A stretch of DNA of 39,288 nucleotides. Origin: CAVQFO01 sp963711725. GTDB taxonomy: Bacteria; Pseudomonadota; Gammaproteobacteria; Nitrococcales; Aquisalimonadaceae. The notes under the pieces are model-generated. The model had not been told where the DNA came from. It saw only the letters and a program-made list of their open reading frames with translations, and searched no databases. Position numbers and translations under genes: made by a program. Within the stretch, counting starts at the first letter, position 1, and the number at the start of each line of letters is the position of its first letter. Of this stretch, positions 16,715 to 24,930 are shown piece by piece. Location of the stretch: contig CAVQFO010000046.1 in assembly GCA_963711725.1 (NCBI GenBank), positions 1-39,288 on the forward strand, in the 5' to 3' direction.

Positions 16715-16957
16715 TCAACGGTCTGTGCGGCGTTCAAACCGAACGGTCGAGGTCCCGCAGCCGGTCTCATTGGTCCTGGCGGGCCGCGAGGCGGACGGGC
16801 AGCCCTTGGTGGACATGGCGCAGCCGTGGCACCCGCCGGCGGGCGCCGAGTCCCGCCCGGCGATGGCGTGTTTGATGCGGGCCGGCAGGATGACGTTCCA
16901 CAGCAGCCAGAGCCCGCAGGCGAATACCAGAACCGCGACTGTCAGTTGTTGCCACAT
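16715..16957 (-). CDS. FeoB-associated Cys-rich membrane protein
   Basis: 80 residues. One membrane segment (about 4-24, LTVAVLVFACGLWLLWNVIL) is followed by a basic loop and the cysteine cluster GGCHGCAMSTKGCP (C43, C46, C53), with a further Cys at 67. This matches the small proteins known as FeoB-associated Cys-rich membrane proteins (DUF6587-type). It begins 12 bases after the feoB stop on the same strand, so it is the third gene of the ferrous iron operon. Its function is not established; the cysteines could bind iron or a cluster. The residues after about 55 are unstructured and may reflect a late stop. Confidence 0.75.
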   Translation of the reverse strand: MWQQLTVAVLVFACGLWLLWNVILPARIKHAIAGRDSAPAGGCHGCAMSTKGCPSASRPARTNETGCGTSTVRFERRTDR

Positions 16958-16969
16958 ACTTGACCGATC

Positions 16970-18849
16970 TCATAACAGTGTGCTGGCGACGTGGTACGTG
17001 CCGAATGCCGCCACGTAGGCCAGCACGAACATGTAGCCCGCCATGATCACCGGCCAGCGCCAGGAATTGGTCTCCCGATGGGTTACGGCGAGCGTGGACA
17101 TGCACTGCGGTGCGAACACGTACCAGGCGAGCAGCGCCAGGGCCACGGGCAGCGTCCATTGGGCTGCCAGGGTGGCCGCCAGGCCGTGGATGGCGCACCG
17201 TTCCCGCCGCGCCCACCGCGTAGACCGTTCCCAGGGCCGCCACCATCACCTCCCGGGCCGCCAGGCCCGTGACCAGGGCGATGGCGATCTGCCAATTGAA
17301 GCCCACCGGCGAGAGCAACGGGTGCAGGGCGTGGCCCAGCATGCCGGCGAAGCTGTAGTCGATGGCCGGGCCGGTCGCGCCCGGGGGTGGGGCGGGGTAG
17401 CTGGAGAGGAACCACAGCACCACCATGGCGGCGGCGATGATCGTTCCCGCCCGGCGCAGGAAGAAGCCGGCGCGCAGGGTCAGGCCGTGGTAGACGTTGC
17501 GCAGGCTCGGTAGCTTGTAGTCCGGCAGCTCCAGCAGCAGGGGTTCCAGCGCCCCGCGCAGAATCGTGCGTTTGAGAACCCAGGCGACCAGGATGGCGCC
17601 GACGATGCCGGCGGCGTACAGGCCGAACATCACCAGGCCTTGCAGGTTGATCCCGCCGGCCAGGGTGCGGCGCGGGACGAAGGCGGCGATCAGCAGCGTG
17701 TACACCGGGATACGGGCCGAACAGGTCATCAGCGGCGCGATCATGGTGGTGACCAGGCGGTCACGCGGATTCTCGATCACCCGCGCCGCCATGATCCCCG
17801 GAATGGCGCAGGCGAAGCTGGACAGCAGTGGGATGAAGGCCCGGCCGTGCAGGCCCACCCGCCCCATGGTGCGGTCCATCAGAAAGGCCGCCCGGGCCAT
17901 GTAGCCGAAGTCCTCCAGCAGGATGATGAACAGAAACAGGATCAGGATCTGCGGCAGGAAGACGATGACCGCGCCCACGCCGGAGATCAGCCCTTCCACC
18001 AGGAGGTTGCGCAGCGGCCCGGCGGGCATGGTGTGGGTGACGGCGCCCTGAAGCCAGGCGAAACCGGACTCGATGAAATCCATGGGGACTTCGGCCCAGC
18101 TGAATACTGCCTGAAATACCAGGAACAGAACCGCCAGCAGAATGACGGGCCCGGCCAGCGGGTGAAGAACCAGCCGGTCCAGGCGTTGGGTGAAGCCGGC
18201 CGGACGCCCGGCGTTGCGCACACTGCGGCCGATGATGGCCTGAGCCGCGTTGTCCAGCGCCCGCAGTTCATCGGCGTCGGGCTCGGACCAGGCCATGGCC
18301 TCCGCGTCGGTCTTGTTCGTCCAGCGTCTCGGCGACGGTGTCCAGTGCCTCTCGCAGCGCCTGTGTGCCTCCGCGCCGGACCGCCACGGCCGGAATGACC
18401 GGCACGCCCAGGGCGGCCGAAAGCTCGTCGATATCGATTTCCACGCCGCGTCGGCGTGCGATGTCCATCATGTTCAGGGCGAGAACGGTGGGCCGGCCGG
18501 TGCGGCGCAGTTCCAGCGCCAGCCGCAGAACCAGGCGCAGGTTGGTGGCGTCGGCCACGCAGACCAGGACGTCCGGCGCGCGTTCATTCTTGTGCCAACC
18601 CAGGATAACGTCCCGGGCGACAATTTCGTCCGGGCTGCGGCCGCGCAGGGAGTAGGTGCCGGGCAGGTCCACCAACTCGACGCGGCGTCCGGCCGGGGTT
18701 TCCAGAAAGCCGATCTTGCGTTCAACGGTAACACCGGCATAGTTGGCGACACGCTGGCGCGAGCCGGTCAGGGCGTTGAACAGGGCGGTTTTACCGGAAT
18801 TGGGGTTGCCGACCAGGGCGACACGCAGTGGTGCGGCTGCTTCATTCAT
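16970..18849 (-). pseudogene. feoB: FeoB ferrous iron transporter, two one-base frameshifts
   Basis: The G domain starts at the ATG at 18849 with the P-loop GNPNSGKT, then DLPG (G3) and NMMD (G4). It ends in one frame near AETLDEQ, and the membrane domain continues in the next frame from DAEAMAWSEPDADELRAL, so an extra base lies within about 18300-18325. The membrane part shows the two gate regions (FLPQILILFLFIILLEDFGYMARAAFLMD and GLAAREVMVAALGTVYAVG). A second shift near 17195-17215 is needed to reach AIHGLAATLAAQWTLPVALALLAWYVFAPQC and the end YHVASTLL at 16970. Removing one base at each place gives 625 residues, a normal length for shorter FeoB proteins. It imports Fe(II) across the inner membrane. 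It overlaps the feoA stop. Confidence 0.9.
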
Positions 18850-19191
18850 ACGGGCCCTGTTCCTCCACGGCGATGAAGAAGGCTTCCTGGCGCCGCAGCG
18901 CCACCAGCCTGCGTCCGTCGATGCGGACGCCAATGGGATCGCCACGCAGACCGCCCCGGTGTTCAATGCGAACGCTCGCCCCTTCCACGAACCCCATTTC
19001 CACCAGACGGCGTTCCAGTTCCTCCGGGGAGAGGATGGAACCCGCGGCGATGGCCTGATGGTGGAATCCGCTGATGCGGGCGTGAAGGCGGTGCGGCAGG
19101 TCGCCCAGAGAGCGGCGCGGAAGTTGCTCCTGCGATAGGGGAGTGACTCGATTTGGCTGGTCTCGGGTTTCTCGGTCACGGTGGGGTGCAA
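18842..19191 (-). CDS. feoA: FeoA-like iron transport accessory protein, 5' end unresolved
   Basis: The body is an SH3-like FeoA domain: LGDLPHRLHARISGFHH, LERRLVEMGFVEGASVRIEHRGGLRGDPIGVRIDGRRLVALRRQEA, ending GPYE at 18842 and overlapping the feoB ATG by eight bases. FeoA binds FeoB on the cytoplasmic side and supports Fe(II) uptake. No ATG, GTG or TTG lies in this frame between the Fur-controlled promoter and the domain; the last in-frame option is a CTG at 19108. A TTG at 19191 opens a protein-like N-terminus (MHPTVTEKPETSQIES) in another frame. Removing two single bases between about 19110 and 19150 would join it to the domain as 115 residues. The coordinates follow that reading, which is uncertain. 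Confidence 0.75.
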
Positions 19192-19202
19192 GCGCTGTCG
19201 TT

Positions 19203-19226
19203 AATAAGAATGATTCGCAAATTATC
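19203..19226 (-). promoter_or_regulatory. Fur box at the feo promoter
   Basis: The plus strand reads AATAAGAATGATTCGCAAAT. Its core TAAGAAT-G-ATTCGCA matches the 7-1-7 Fur consensus TGAGAAT-n-ATTCTCA at 12 of 14 defined positions, centred on a perfect GAAT-G-ATTC dyad at 19208-19216. It overlaps the -10 of the promoter reading into feoA, so iron-loaded Fur would block transcription. Confidence 0.8.
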
Positions 19227-19247
19227 CCTTGGCTGCCGGCCGTGCAA
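19219..19247 (-). promoter_or_regulatory. Sigma-70-type promoter of the feo operon
   Basis: On the minus strand TTGCAC (19242-19247) and TAATTT (19219-19224) are separated by exactly 17 bases. Transcription would start near 19212, about 20 bases before the TTG at 19191. The -10 lies within the Fur box. Confidence 0.55.
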
Positions 19248-19256
19248 TGATCGAGA

Positions 19257-21742
19257 TCAAGGGAACGACGGATGGAAGGCGGCCGCATGGATTGGACAGT
19301 CGCGCTCCGCTTTACGTTGCGTCCGGGTGGTCCGGTTCCTCTGGTCGCCTTGGGTTTTGCCAGGGTCCACGCCAGTCTGCGGTTTCCCGTCGCGTTCGTC
19401 GGCGCCTTGCCGCGGATAGTCGCGAACGTGCAGGTCCCGTTGCGGGAAGGGAATCTCCACGCCTTCGCTGGCGGAAGGCGGCGTCAATGGCGAAATTGAG
19501 ATCGCTGATCACTCGCAGCCGCATATCCACTTGCGCGAATAAAGCAGCGCAGTTCGAAATCCAGGGAGCTGTCGCCGAAGCTGCCGGAACAGCACCATCG
19601 GTGCCGGCGAGGTGCCGTCGGTCACCACTTCCTCGTGGGTGTCTTCGCCACTTCGCAGCAGGATGTCGTTTCACCTTCTCCGTGTCGCTGCCGTAGGCCA
19701 CGCCCACGGGTACGATCACCCGGCCGCGCGAATCGTGCAGCATCCAGTTGGTGACCTGATTGGAGATCAGCTCGGAGTTGGGGACCACAACATCCGCCTG
19801 ATCAAAGGTCTGAAGCTGGGTGGCACGGATGCTGATCCGTTTCACGTAGCCTTCCGTGTTGCCCACCACGATCCAGTCGCCGGTGCGGATCGGCCGCTCG
19901 AACAGCAGGATCAGGCCGGAGACGAAGTTGTTGACGATGTTCTGCAGGCCGAAGCCGATGCCCACGGACAGGGCGCCGGCGATGATGGCCAGGTTGGTGA
20001 ACGAGAAGCCGGCCACGCTCAGTGCAATGACCAGTGCGATAGCGACGCCGGCGTAACCGGTCATGGTCACCACCGATTCCCGCGCGCCACGCTCCATGCG
20101 GGTTCTGCTGAGCCATCCGCTGGAAAGGCGGGCGCGGAGCCAGCCGATGATGCTCAACATGATGCCGAACAGGGCCAAGGCAAAGGCGATCCGGGCGGGG
20201 TTGATGGTCAGCGAGCCGATGCTGAAGCCGTTGATTACGAACTGCCGGATTTGGGCCATGGCGGTTGCCGACAGGCCCAGGTTGGCCAGGAGCAGATACG
20301 CACATCCGCCCCACAGCGCGAGCGTGGCGATGGCTCGAAGCCACAGCCCCCCCGGCAAGGGGTCTCCGGGACGTGCGCCCATGGTCCGCCTCACCCACCG
20401 GTGCCAGCGGCGGTGGCCTTCATTGAGGCCGTCGAAGGCTTCCTGGATCAGTCGATGCACCAGCACGCCGGCACCCGCGATAATCAGCGTGCCCAGTACT
20501 ACGCGCAATATGGCTTCCGACAGCGTGCGGTAGCCCAGCCACTCACAGCCCAGGGCCACGGGGAAGCTGGCGATGATGAAAAACCGGAGCATCCGTGTCC
20601 GGGACAGTGGCGGGATGCGCCCCAGCAGCCAGGTGGCCCAAACCAGGTTGATGACCAGTACCGGGGCGAATACGGCGCGGGCGGCCAGAATCAGGTCGCT
20701 GGGTAGGCTGCGGGCAAACAGTGTGGCGAGTACCAGATACCCCACGTAGATCACCCAGACCAGCACTCGGAGCCGCCGAGCCAGCGCCCGGGCCGTTTCC
20801 GGTTCCAGATCGAGATACAGCTCTGCCGGTCTTGGCGGATTGAGCAGTACGCGGATGAGCATGATCAGGCCCAGCACCGCGGGTAGGCCGAAGGCGATTA
20901 CGGCGATGAACGGGATCGCCTTTGCGTCGACTGGTGAGCCGGTAGAAGAACGTCGCGAGGGCACCGGACAGGCAGAGCGCCAGGGAATAGCGGGCGCCGG
21001 TTGCGATTACGGCCATGCCGAACGCCGAGCGCGCCTTTTCCGAGTGTGTCCATCGCTGGGCCCAGGTTCGCAGGCGCCAGCGCACCCGCAAGCCCAGTGC
21101 CCCGGCCAGGGCCAGCACCACCGCCAGCACTGCCACGGCCCCCGGGGTGAACAGGTCAATCCCGCTGCGGCTGAGCAGTTCCGTGGCGGCCGCTCGGCTC
21201 CAGTTCCCCGCTTGGGTCAAGGCGATGTGGGCGATATCGATTACGTCAGGCCCTTGCGTGAACAGGGCGCGGGCGAGGCGTATGCCGGTCAACCGGCGGA
21301 CCTCATCGTGGAGATTATGGGCATTGACGCTGATCGCCCGGCAGGTGGTCAGGCGTTGCTCGGACGCATTCTTTTGGTCCAGCAGGGCCTTGCGGGTGCG
21401 TTTCGCGGTGGTGGACGCACTCGGGGACTCCGGCCCCAGTTTCGTCAGGCCTTGGTTCAAGGTGTCGACCTGGCGCTGGGCATTGTCGGCGCAGCCCTCG
21501 GCCTTGTTCTCCAGGTCCGTTAACTGACGGTCCCATTGTTTGAGCGTGGGGCTGGTGGCGTGGGTGTTCGCCTTGATGGCGGAAGCGACGCCATTCACCT
21601 CTTTGGTGAGCTTTTCCGGTTCCAGTTGGCCCGGCGCCGTATCGGCGAATGCGGCGGCGGAGACCAGCGCGCCAACCCACAGCGCGGCGAGTAATGCCAA
21701 AAGGCGGATGCCTACGGAATGCACGGCGGTAATCCTTGTCAT
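19257..21742 (-). pseudogene. Large MscS-family mechanosensitive channel (DUF3772 type), five one-base frameshifts
   Basis: The ATG at 21742 opens a signal peptide (IRLLALLAALWVGALVSAAAFA), then a periplasmic helical region of DUF3772 type with many charged coiled-coil residues and two Cys. A series of membrane helices follows, then the MscS core: AIIAGALSVGIGFGLQNIVNNFVSGLILLFERPI, TGDWIVVGNTEGYVKRI, VVVPNSELISNQVTNWM. Single extra bases must be removed near 20932, 19668, 19577, 19534 and 19468 to keep the family sequence (SDTEKVKDILLRSGEDTHEE, DSSLDFELRCF, VDMRLRVISDLNFAIDAAFRQ, EGVEIPFPQRDLHVRD). That gives 826 residues ending at 19257 (2486 bases minus 5 is divisible by 3). Such channels release osmolytes on hypo-osmotic shock. 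Four shifts lie within 200 bases. Confidence 0.85.
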
Positions 21743-22158
21743 TTTCCGTCCACTGGCCTGGCTGGCGGCGACGCCGCCCTGGCGCAACATACTAACCTTG
21801 CCGGCGCCGGCAAGAACACCGCCCCGTTTGGCGTCCGGAGTCCCCTCCCGGGCGGCGACCAATGCTCCAATCGGTGACGCAAGTCACAAGCAGCCATGAA
21901 AATCACCGTCTAGACTTTTCTCAAAATGGAGAACAAATCGGCACTTATGGCGGTCGCTGCCGCCCTTGCGTTAGACGATTGATATAACACCAACCCCGCG
22001 CCCAAGAGCGCGATTGGATTGAGGGGGCTTCCAAACCAACCCCACGGCCCGGCCGGTGCCCCACAGGCCCGGATTTACGGCGCGTTGCCCGTGCCGGCCG
22101 CGGCCGGGTGAGGAAGTGCTGCGCCCTTTCTCGATCCCGGTTTGCAAAGGAGGCAAAC
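21743..22158. other. Divergent intergenic region, MscS channel and coiled-coil membrane protein
   Basis: 416 bases without a gene. It contains a CRP-like dyad at 21873-21888 and a TATAAC (21981-21986) that could be a -10 for the rightward genes, although its -35 is poor. A short inverted repeat CGCGC-CCAAGA-GCGCG lies near 21997-22012. The region up to about 21990 is A/T-richer, consistent with promoters for both directions. A strong AAAGGAGG ribosome site sits at its right end. Confidence 0.45.
21873..21888. promoter_or_regulatory. CRP/Vfr-like binding site
   Basis: GGTGACGCAAGTCACA has perfect GTGA-N6-TCAC half-sites, one base short of the full CRP consensus TGTGA-N6-TCACA. It lies between two divergent genes, 131 bases before the channel start and 271 before the membrane protein start. 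Other palindrome-binding regulators cannot be excluded. Confidence 0.45.
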
Positions 22159-23604
22159 ATGCTCGCCCAACTCATGCCCACATCACCGCTGGCCGTCATC
22201 GGTTGGTTGGTCGTTCTGGCCCTGCTGCTTTACCTGGCACGGCAGCCCGCCCATCAGGCCCTTCAGGCCTTCAGCCGATCGGTGCGGAACGCCATGCGTC
22301 TGTCCGCCAAGTCCGTGCACCGGCTTCAGGAACGGGTCACCGTGCGCAATCGCGAGGTGCTCCTGGCCCAAGGCCGGGAGGCGGCCGAACGCATGATCGA
22401 GCGGGAGTTCGAGCGCATCGAGGACAGCGTGACCAACGACTTGTCCGAATGTCCGGCACTACAGCGCCGGCTTCAGGAGCAGGTGGCGGCCATGGAAAAG
22501 GATTACAAGGAGAGCATTGAGGTGCCGCCGGAGCCCCCGGGCTGGACCAAGGCTGTGGATGCCGTGGCCAAAATCCCCAGCAAGGGTGACCCCATGGTGG
22601 CCAACGTGCTCACCGACATTCAGGGCTCGCTGGAAAAGGCCAGCGAATCGGCAGCGGGTGACTACCGCAAAGCGGTGCAGGACCGCCACGAGAAGCTCAA
22701 CCGCATGATGCCGCGTTGGCGTCTGGTGCAGGGCGCCGTTCGCAAGATGGACAAGAACGTGCGCAGCCTGCTGGACCGGGCCAAGACCATCGATCGCTAC
22801 ATGGACGATTACCAGCAGATAGTGCAGGGCTCGGACCGGGCCCTGCGGATGCTGTCGTCCTCCGCTATTACCGAATTCCTTGTGGCGGCGCTGGTCCTGG
22901 CCATCGCTCTGGGCGGCGCCATGATCAACTTCCATTTGATCGCCCGGCCCATGCAGGAAATGGTGGGCGGCAATGCCGTGCTCCAGGGCGGATTCAAGGT
23001 GGCCAACGTGGCCGCCCTGGTGATTATCTTCGTGGAGATCGCTTTGGGCATCTACATGATGGAGGCGCTGCGGATCACGCGGCTGTTCCCCATCATCGGC
23101 GCGCTCAACGACAAGCTGCGGGTGCGCATGATCTGGATCACTTTCGGATTCCTGCTGTCCCTGGCCAGCATCGAGGCGGGACTGGCCTATATGCGTGAGT
23201 TGCTGGCTTTGGACGACGCGGCACTGGTCCAGTCGCTGCTCAGTAATCAGCAAAGCGCCGTGTCCAGCCAGGGGCAGTGGATTACCACTGCGGCGCAGAT
23301 GGGCATGGGGTTCATCCTGCCCTTCGCGCTGACGTTCGTCGCCATTCCGCTGGAGACCTTCTTCCACGCCGGGCGCAGCGTGGCGGGAGTCATCACGGTG
23401 GGTGCGTTGCGGGCCGCGGAGTGGGCGCTGCGGCTGGTCGGCAACCTGGGTTGGTCACTGGGCCGCACGCTGATCCATTTCTATGATCTGCTGATTTTCG
23501 CGCCGCTTTGGATCGAGCGTCAGATCAAGGGTCGGAAGACCGCCCGGGCGGACCACCACGATGCCTCCACCGGCAGCAACCTGCAGCGGGGTGCGGGAGC
23601 ATGA
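22159..23604 (+). CDS. Unrecognised coiled-coil polytopic membrane protein
   Basis: 481 residues; I do not recognise the family. One membrane helix (10-28) is followed by about 205 soluble residues (30-235) rich in Glu, Arg, Lys and Gln, with long heptad-like helices (for example 60-118 and 155-225). Four more helices follow at 236-258, 282-304, 324-346 and 375-400, then amphipathic helices to 452 and a basic, His/Asp-containing tail. There is no enzymatic motif. The ATG at 22159 follows a near-perfect AAAGGAGG. The stop overlaps the ATG of the VWA lipoprotein gene (ATGA), so the two are almost certainly translationally coupled and work together. The long helical soluble part plus membrane block recalls scaffold or chemoreceptor-like envelope proteins, but that is only a shape comparison. 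Confidence 0.85.
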   Translation: MLAQLMPTSPLAVIGWLVVLALLLYLARQPAHQALQAFSRSVRNAMRLSAKSVHRLQERVTVRNREVLLAQGREAAERMIEREFERIEDSVTNDLSECPALQRRLQEQVAAMEKDYKESIEVPPEPPGWTKAVDAVAKIPSKGDPMVANVLTDIQGSLEKASESAAGDYRKAVQDRHEKLNRMMPRWRLVQGAVRKMDKNVRSLLDRAKTIDRYMDDYQQIVQGSDRALRMLSSSAITEFLVAALVLAIALGGAMINFHLIARPMQEMVGGNAVLQGGFKVANVAALVIIFVEIALGIYMMEALRITRLFPIIGALNDKLRVRMIWITFGFLLSLASIEAGLAYMRELLALDDAALVQSLLSNQQSAVSSQGQWITTAAQMGMGFILPFALTFVAIPLETFFHAGRSVAGVITVGALRAAEWALRLVGNLGWSLGRTLIHFYDLLIFAPLWIERQIKGRKTARADHHDASTGSNLQRGAGA

Positions 23605-24290
23605 GCGGGGCCGTCAATGAGTTACATCGGACCGGGGTTCGCTGGCTGCGCGCGGCCGTGGGGCTGGTAGCCGCCTGCGTGTTGTTGGCGGGCTGCACCC
23701 AGCCGGCGCCCGATACCCGCGGGGTCTACATGCTGCTGGATACCTCGGGGACGTACACCGGTGAGCTGAAGAAGGCCCAGCAGATCATCAACTTCGTGCT
23801 CACCAAACTGGATACGGGAGACGCCTTTGCCGTGGCCCGCATCGATACGGGCAGTTTCAGCGAGAAGGATATTGTCGCCAAGGTGATCTTCGCCGACCGT
23901 CCCAGCAAGGCCAATGAACAGAAACGCTTGTTTCGGGATACCGTCGACGGGTTCGTGAAAGGGGTGCATCCCTCAGCCTACACGGACATCACCGGCGGCC
24001 TGCTGCAGGCCACCGAGTATCTGAACGAGAGCGGCGCCCGGCACAAGACCGTGCTGATTTTCTCGGATCTCAAGGAGGACCTGAAAAAGGGCTACGTTCG
24101 GGATATCCCGCTCAAGCTGGACGGCTTCAATGTGATCGCCCTGAACGTGACCAAACTTCGCAGCGACAATATCGATCCCCGTGAATACATGGACCGCCTC
24201 AAGCAATGGAAGAGCCGCGTGGAGGCGGGTGGCGGCCACTGGCGGGTGGTCAACGACTTGGAGCGGCTGGATTCGTTGCTCAAGGATTGA
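23601..24290 (+). CDS. VWA-domain lipoprotein with intact MIDAS site
   Basis: 229 residues. The hydrophobic signal ends in LLAGC (lipid-attachment Cys at 32). The rest is one von Willebrand A domain: GVYMLLDTSGTYTGELKKAQ at its first strand gives DxSxT (D47, S49, T51), T128 in AYTDITGGL is the second metal ligand, and D156 in VLIFSDLKED the third. All MIDAS positions are present, so divalent-metal-dependent binding of a protein partner is expected. It lies at a membrane surface facing the periplasm. It starts within the stop codon of the coiled-coil membrane protein gene (ATGA), arguing for a two-component envelope complex. No LPXTG or pilus features and no AAA+ partner were seen nearby, which sets it apart from the MoxR-VWA systems I know. 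Confidence 0.88.
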   Translation: MSGAVNELHRTGVRWLRAAVGLVAACVLLAGCTQPAPDTRGVYMLLDTSGTYTGELKKAQQIINFVLTKLDTGDAFAVARIDTGSFSEKDIVAKVIFADRPSKANEQKRLFRDTVDGFVKGVHPSAYTDITGGLLQATEYLNESGARHKTVLIFSDLKEDLKKGYVRDIPLKLDGFNVIALNVTKLRSDNIDPREYMDRLKQWKSRVEAGGGHWRVVNDLERLDSLLKD

Positions 24291-24780
24291 CGAACATGAC
24301 CGTCAGACGGTAGCTGCGGCCATCGCGTGTGAAGGGCAGCACGATGGGCGTGGGATCGCCCTTGGCGCGCCAGCTTGTGTTGGCGTAGCTCATGGTGTCC
24401 GTTTTCTTGCCCTGGATGTAGCTATTCGGTTTGCCGGGAACTTCCACTTTCCGGGGCGTGCTCACCTTGGTGATTTTCACCTGGGAATCGAGAATCAGGT
24501 GAGGCGGCGAACCGGGTTCCTTGCTCAGGCTGCGATCCAGGGAAAAGTGCAGTGTGACCTCGGTGTCGCTGTTGGCCGAGGCGGGTGCCGGCGCCTGCTG
24601 CTGGCTCAGCGGTTGAGAATGCCCCGGAACCAGCATGGCCCGTCCCTTCGCGAGAACGGCTTGGCCGTTGCCGGTGAGCTGCACCAATTCGTAACGAATG
24701 GGGAACGCCTTTACGACGTCCGCCCCCGCCGCCGTCGGCGCGGCCAGGACGGTAAACAGCAGAACACAGAGCAGTCTCAT
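24280..24780 (-). CDS. Small secreted protein of unknown function
   Basis: 166 residues. A signal peptide (1-19, LLCVLLFTVLAAPTAAG) leads into a mature region that looks all-beta, with no cysteine and no recognised motif. A stretch at about 58-68 is Gln/Ala/Pro-rich (QQQAPAPASAN). The ATG at 24780 has GGAGG eight bases upstream. The gene runs against the VWA lipoprotein gene and their 3' ends overlap by 11 bases; such tight convergence can coordinate expression. Its placement suggests an envelope role linked to the neighbouring module, but that is inference only. Confidence 0.7.
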   Translation of the reverse strand: MRLLCVLLFTVLAAPTAAGADVVKAFPIRYELVQLTGNGQAVLAKGRAMLVPGHSQPLSQQQAPAPASANSDTEVTLHFSLDRSLSKEPGSPPHLILDSQVKITKVSTPRKVEVPGKPNSYIQGKKTDTMSYANTSWRAKGDPTPIVLPFTRDGRSYRLTVMFVNP

Positions 24781-24845
24781 CGCCTCGTCCTCCGATATTG
24801 TTCTCCTGCAATTCTAGCGCGCCCGGGAGCATGGTGGGTGGGGGA

Positions 24846-24907
24846 TTCGCGGTCGAGGCGACCGCTCCTGCGTGAAAGAGGGTAGGAGCCGCCGTCTCGA
24901 CCGCGAG
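24846..24907. repeat. REP/REPIN-like extragenic palindrome
   Basis: A 26-base left arm (TTCGCGGTCGAGGCGACCGC and CTCCTGC-type end) and an inverted right arm agree at 21 of 26 positions, around an 11-base loop. The outer part TCGCGGTCGAG is perfect. The pattern, a GC-rich arm ending in GGTCGAG plus CTCCT/AGGAG, is that of REP elements that occur in pairs (REPINs) in many Proteobacteria. It lies between two minus-strand genes. No other full copy was seen in the window. Confidence 0.65.
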
Positions 24908-24930
24908 CCGCCTGGCCTCCGGCTCACCGG

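Noticed and set aside
16970..21742. Programmed ribosomal frameshifting in feoB or the MscS gene
   Set aside because: The shift points lack slippery heptamers or a shared context, occur up to five times per gene, and similar extra bases are found in unrelated genes. Sequence error or decay is simpler.
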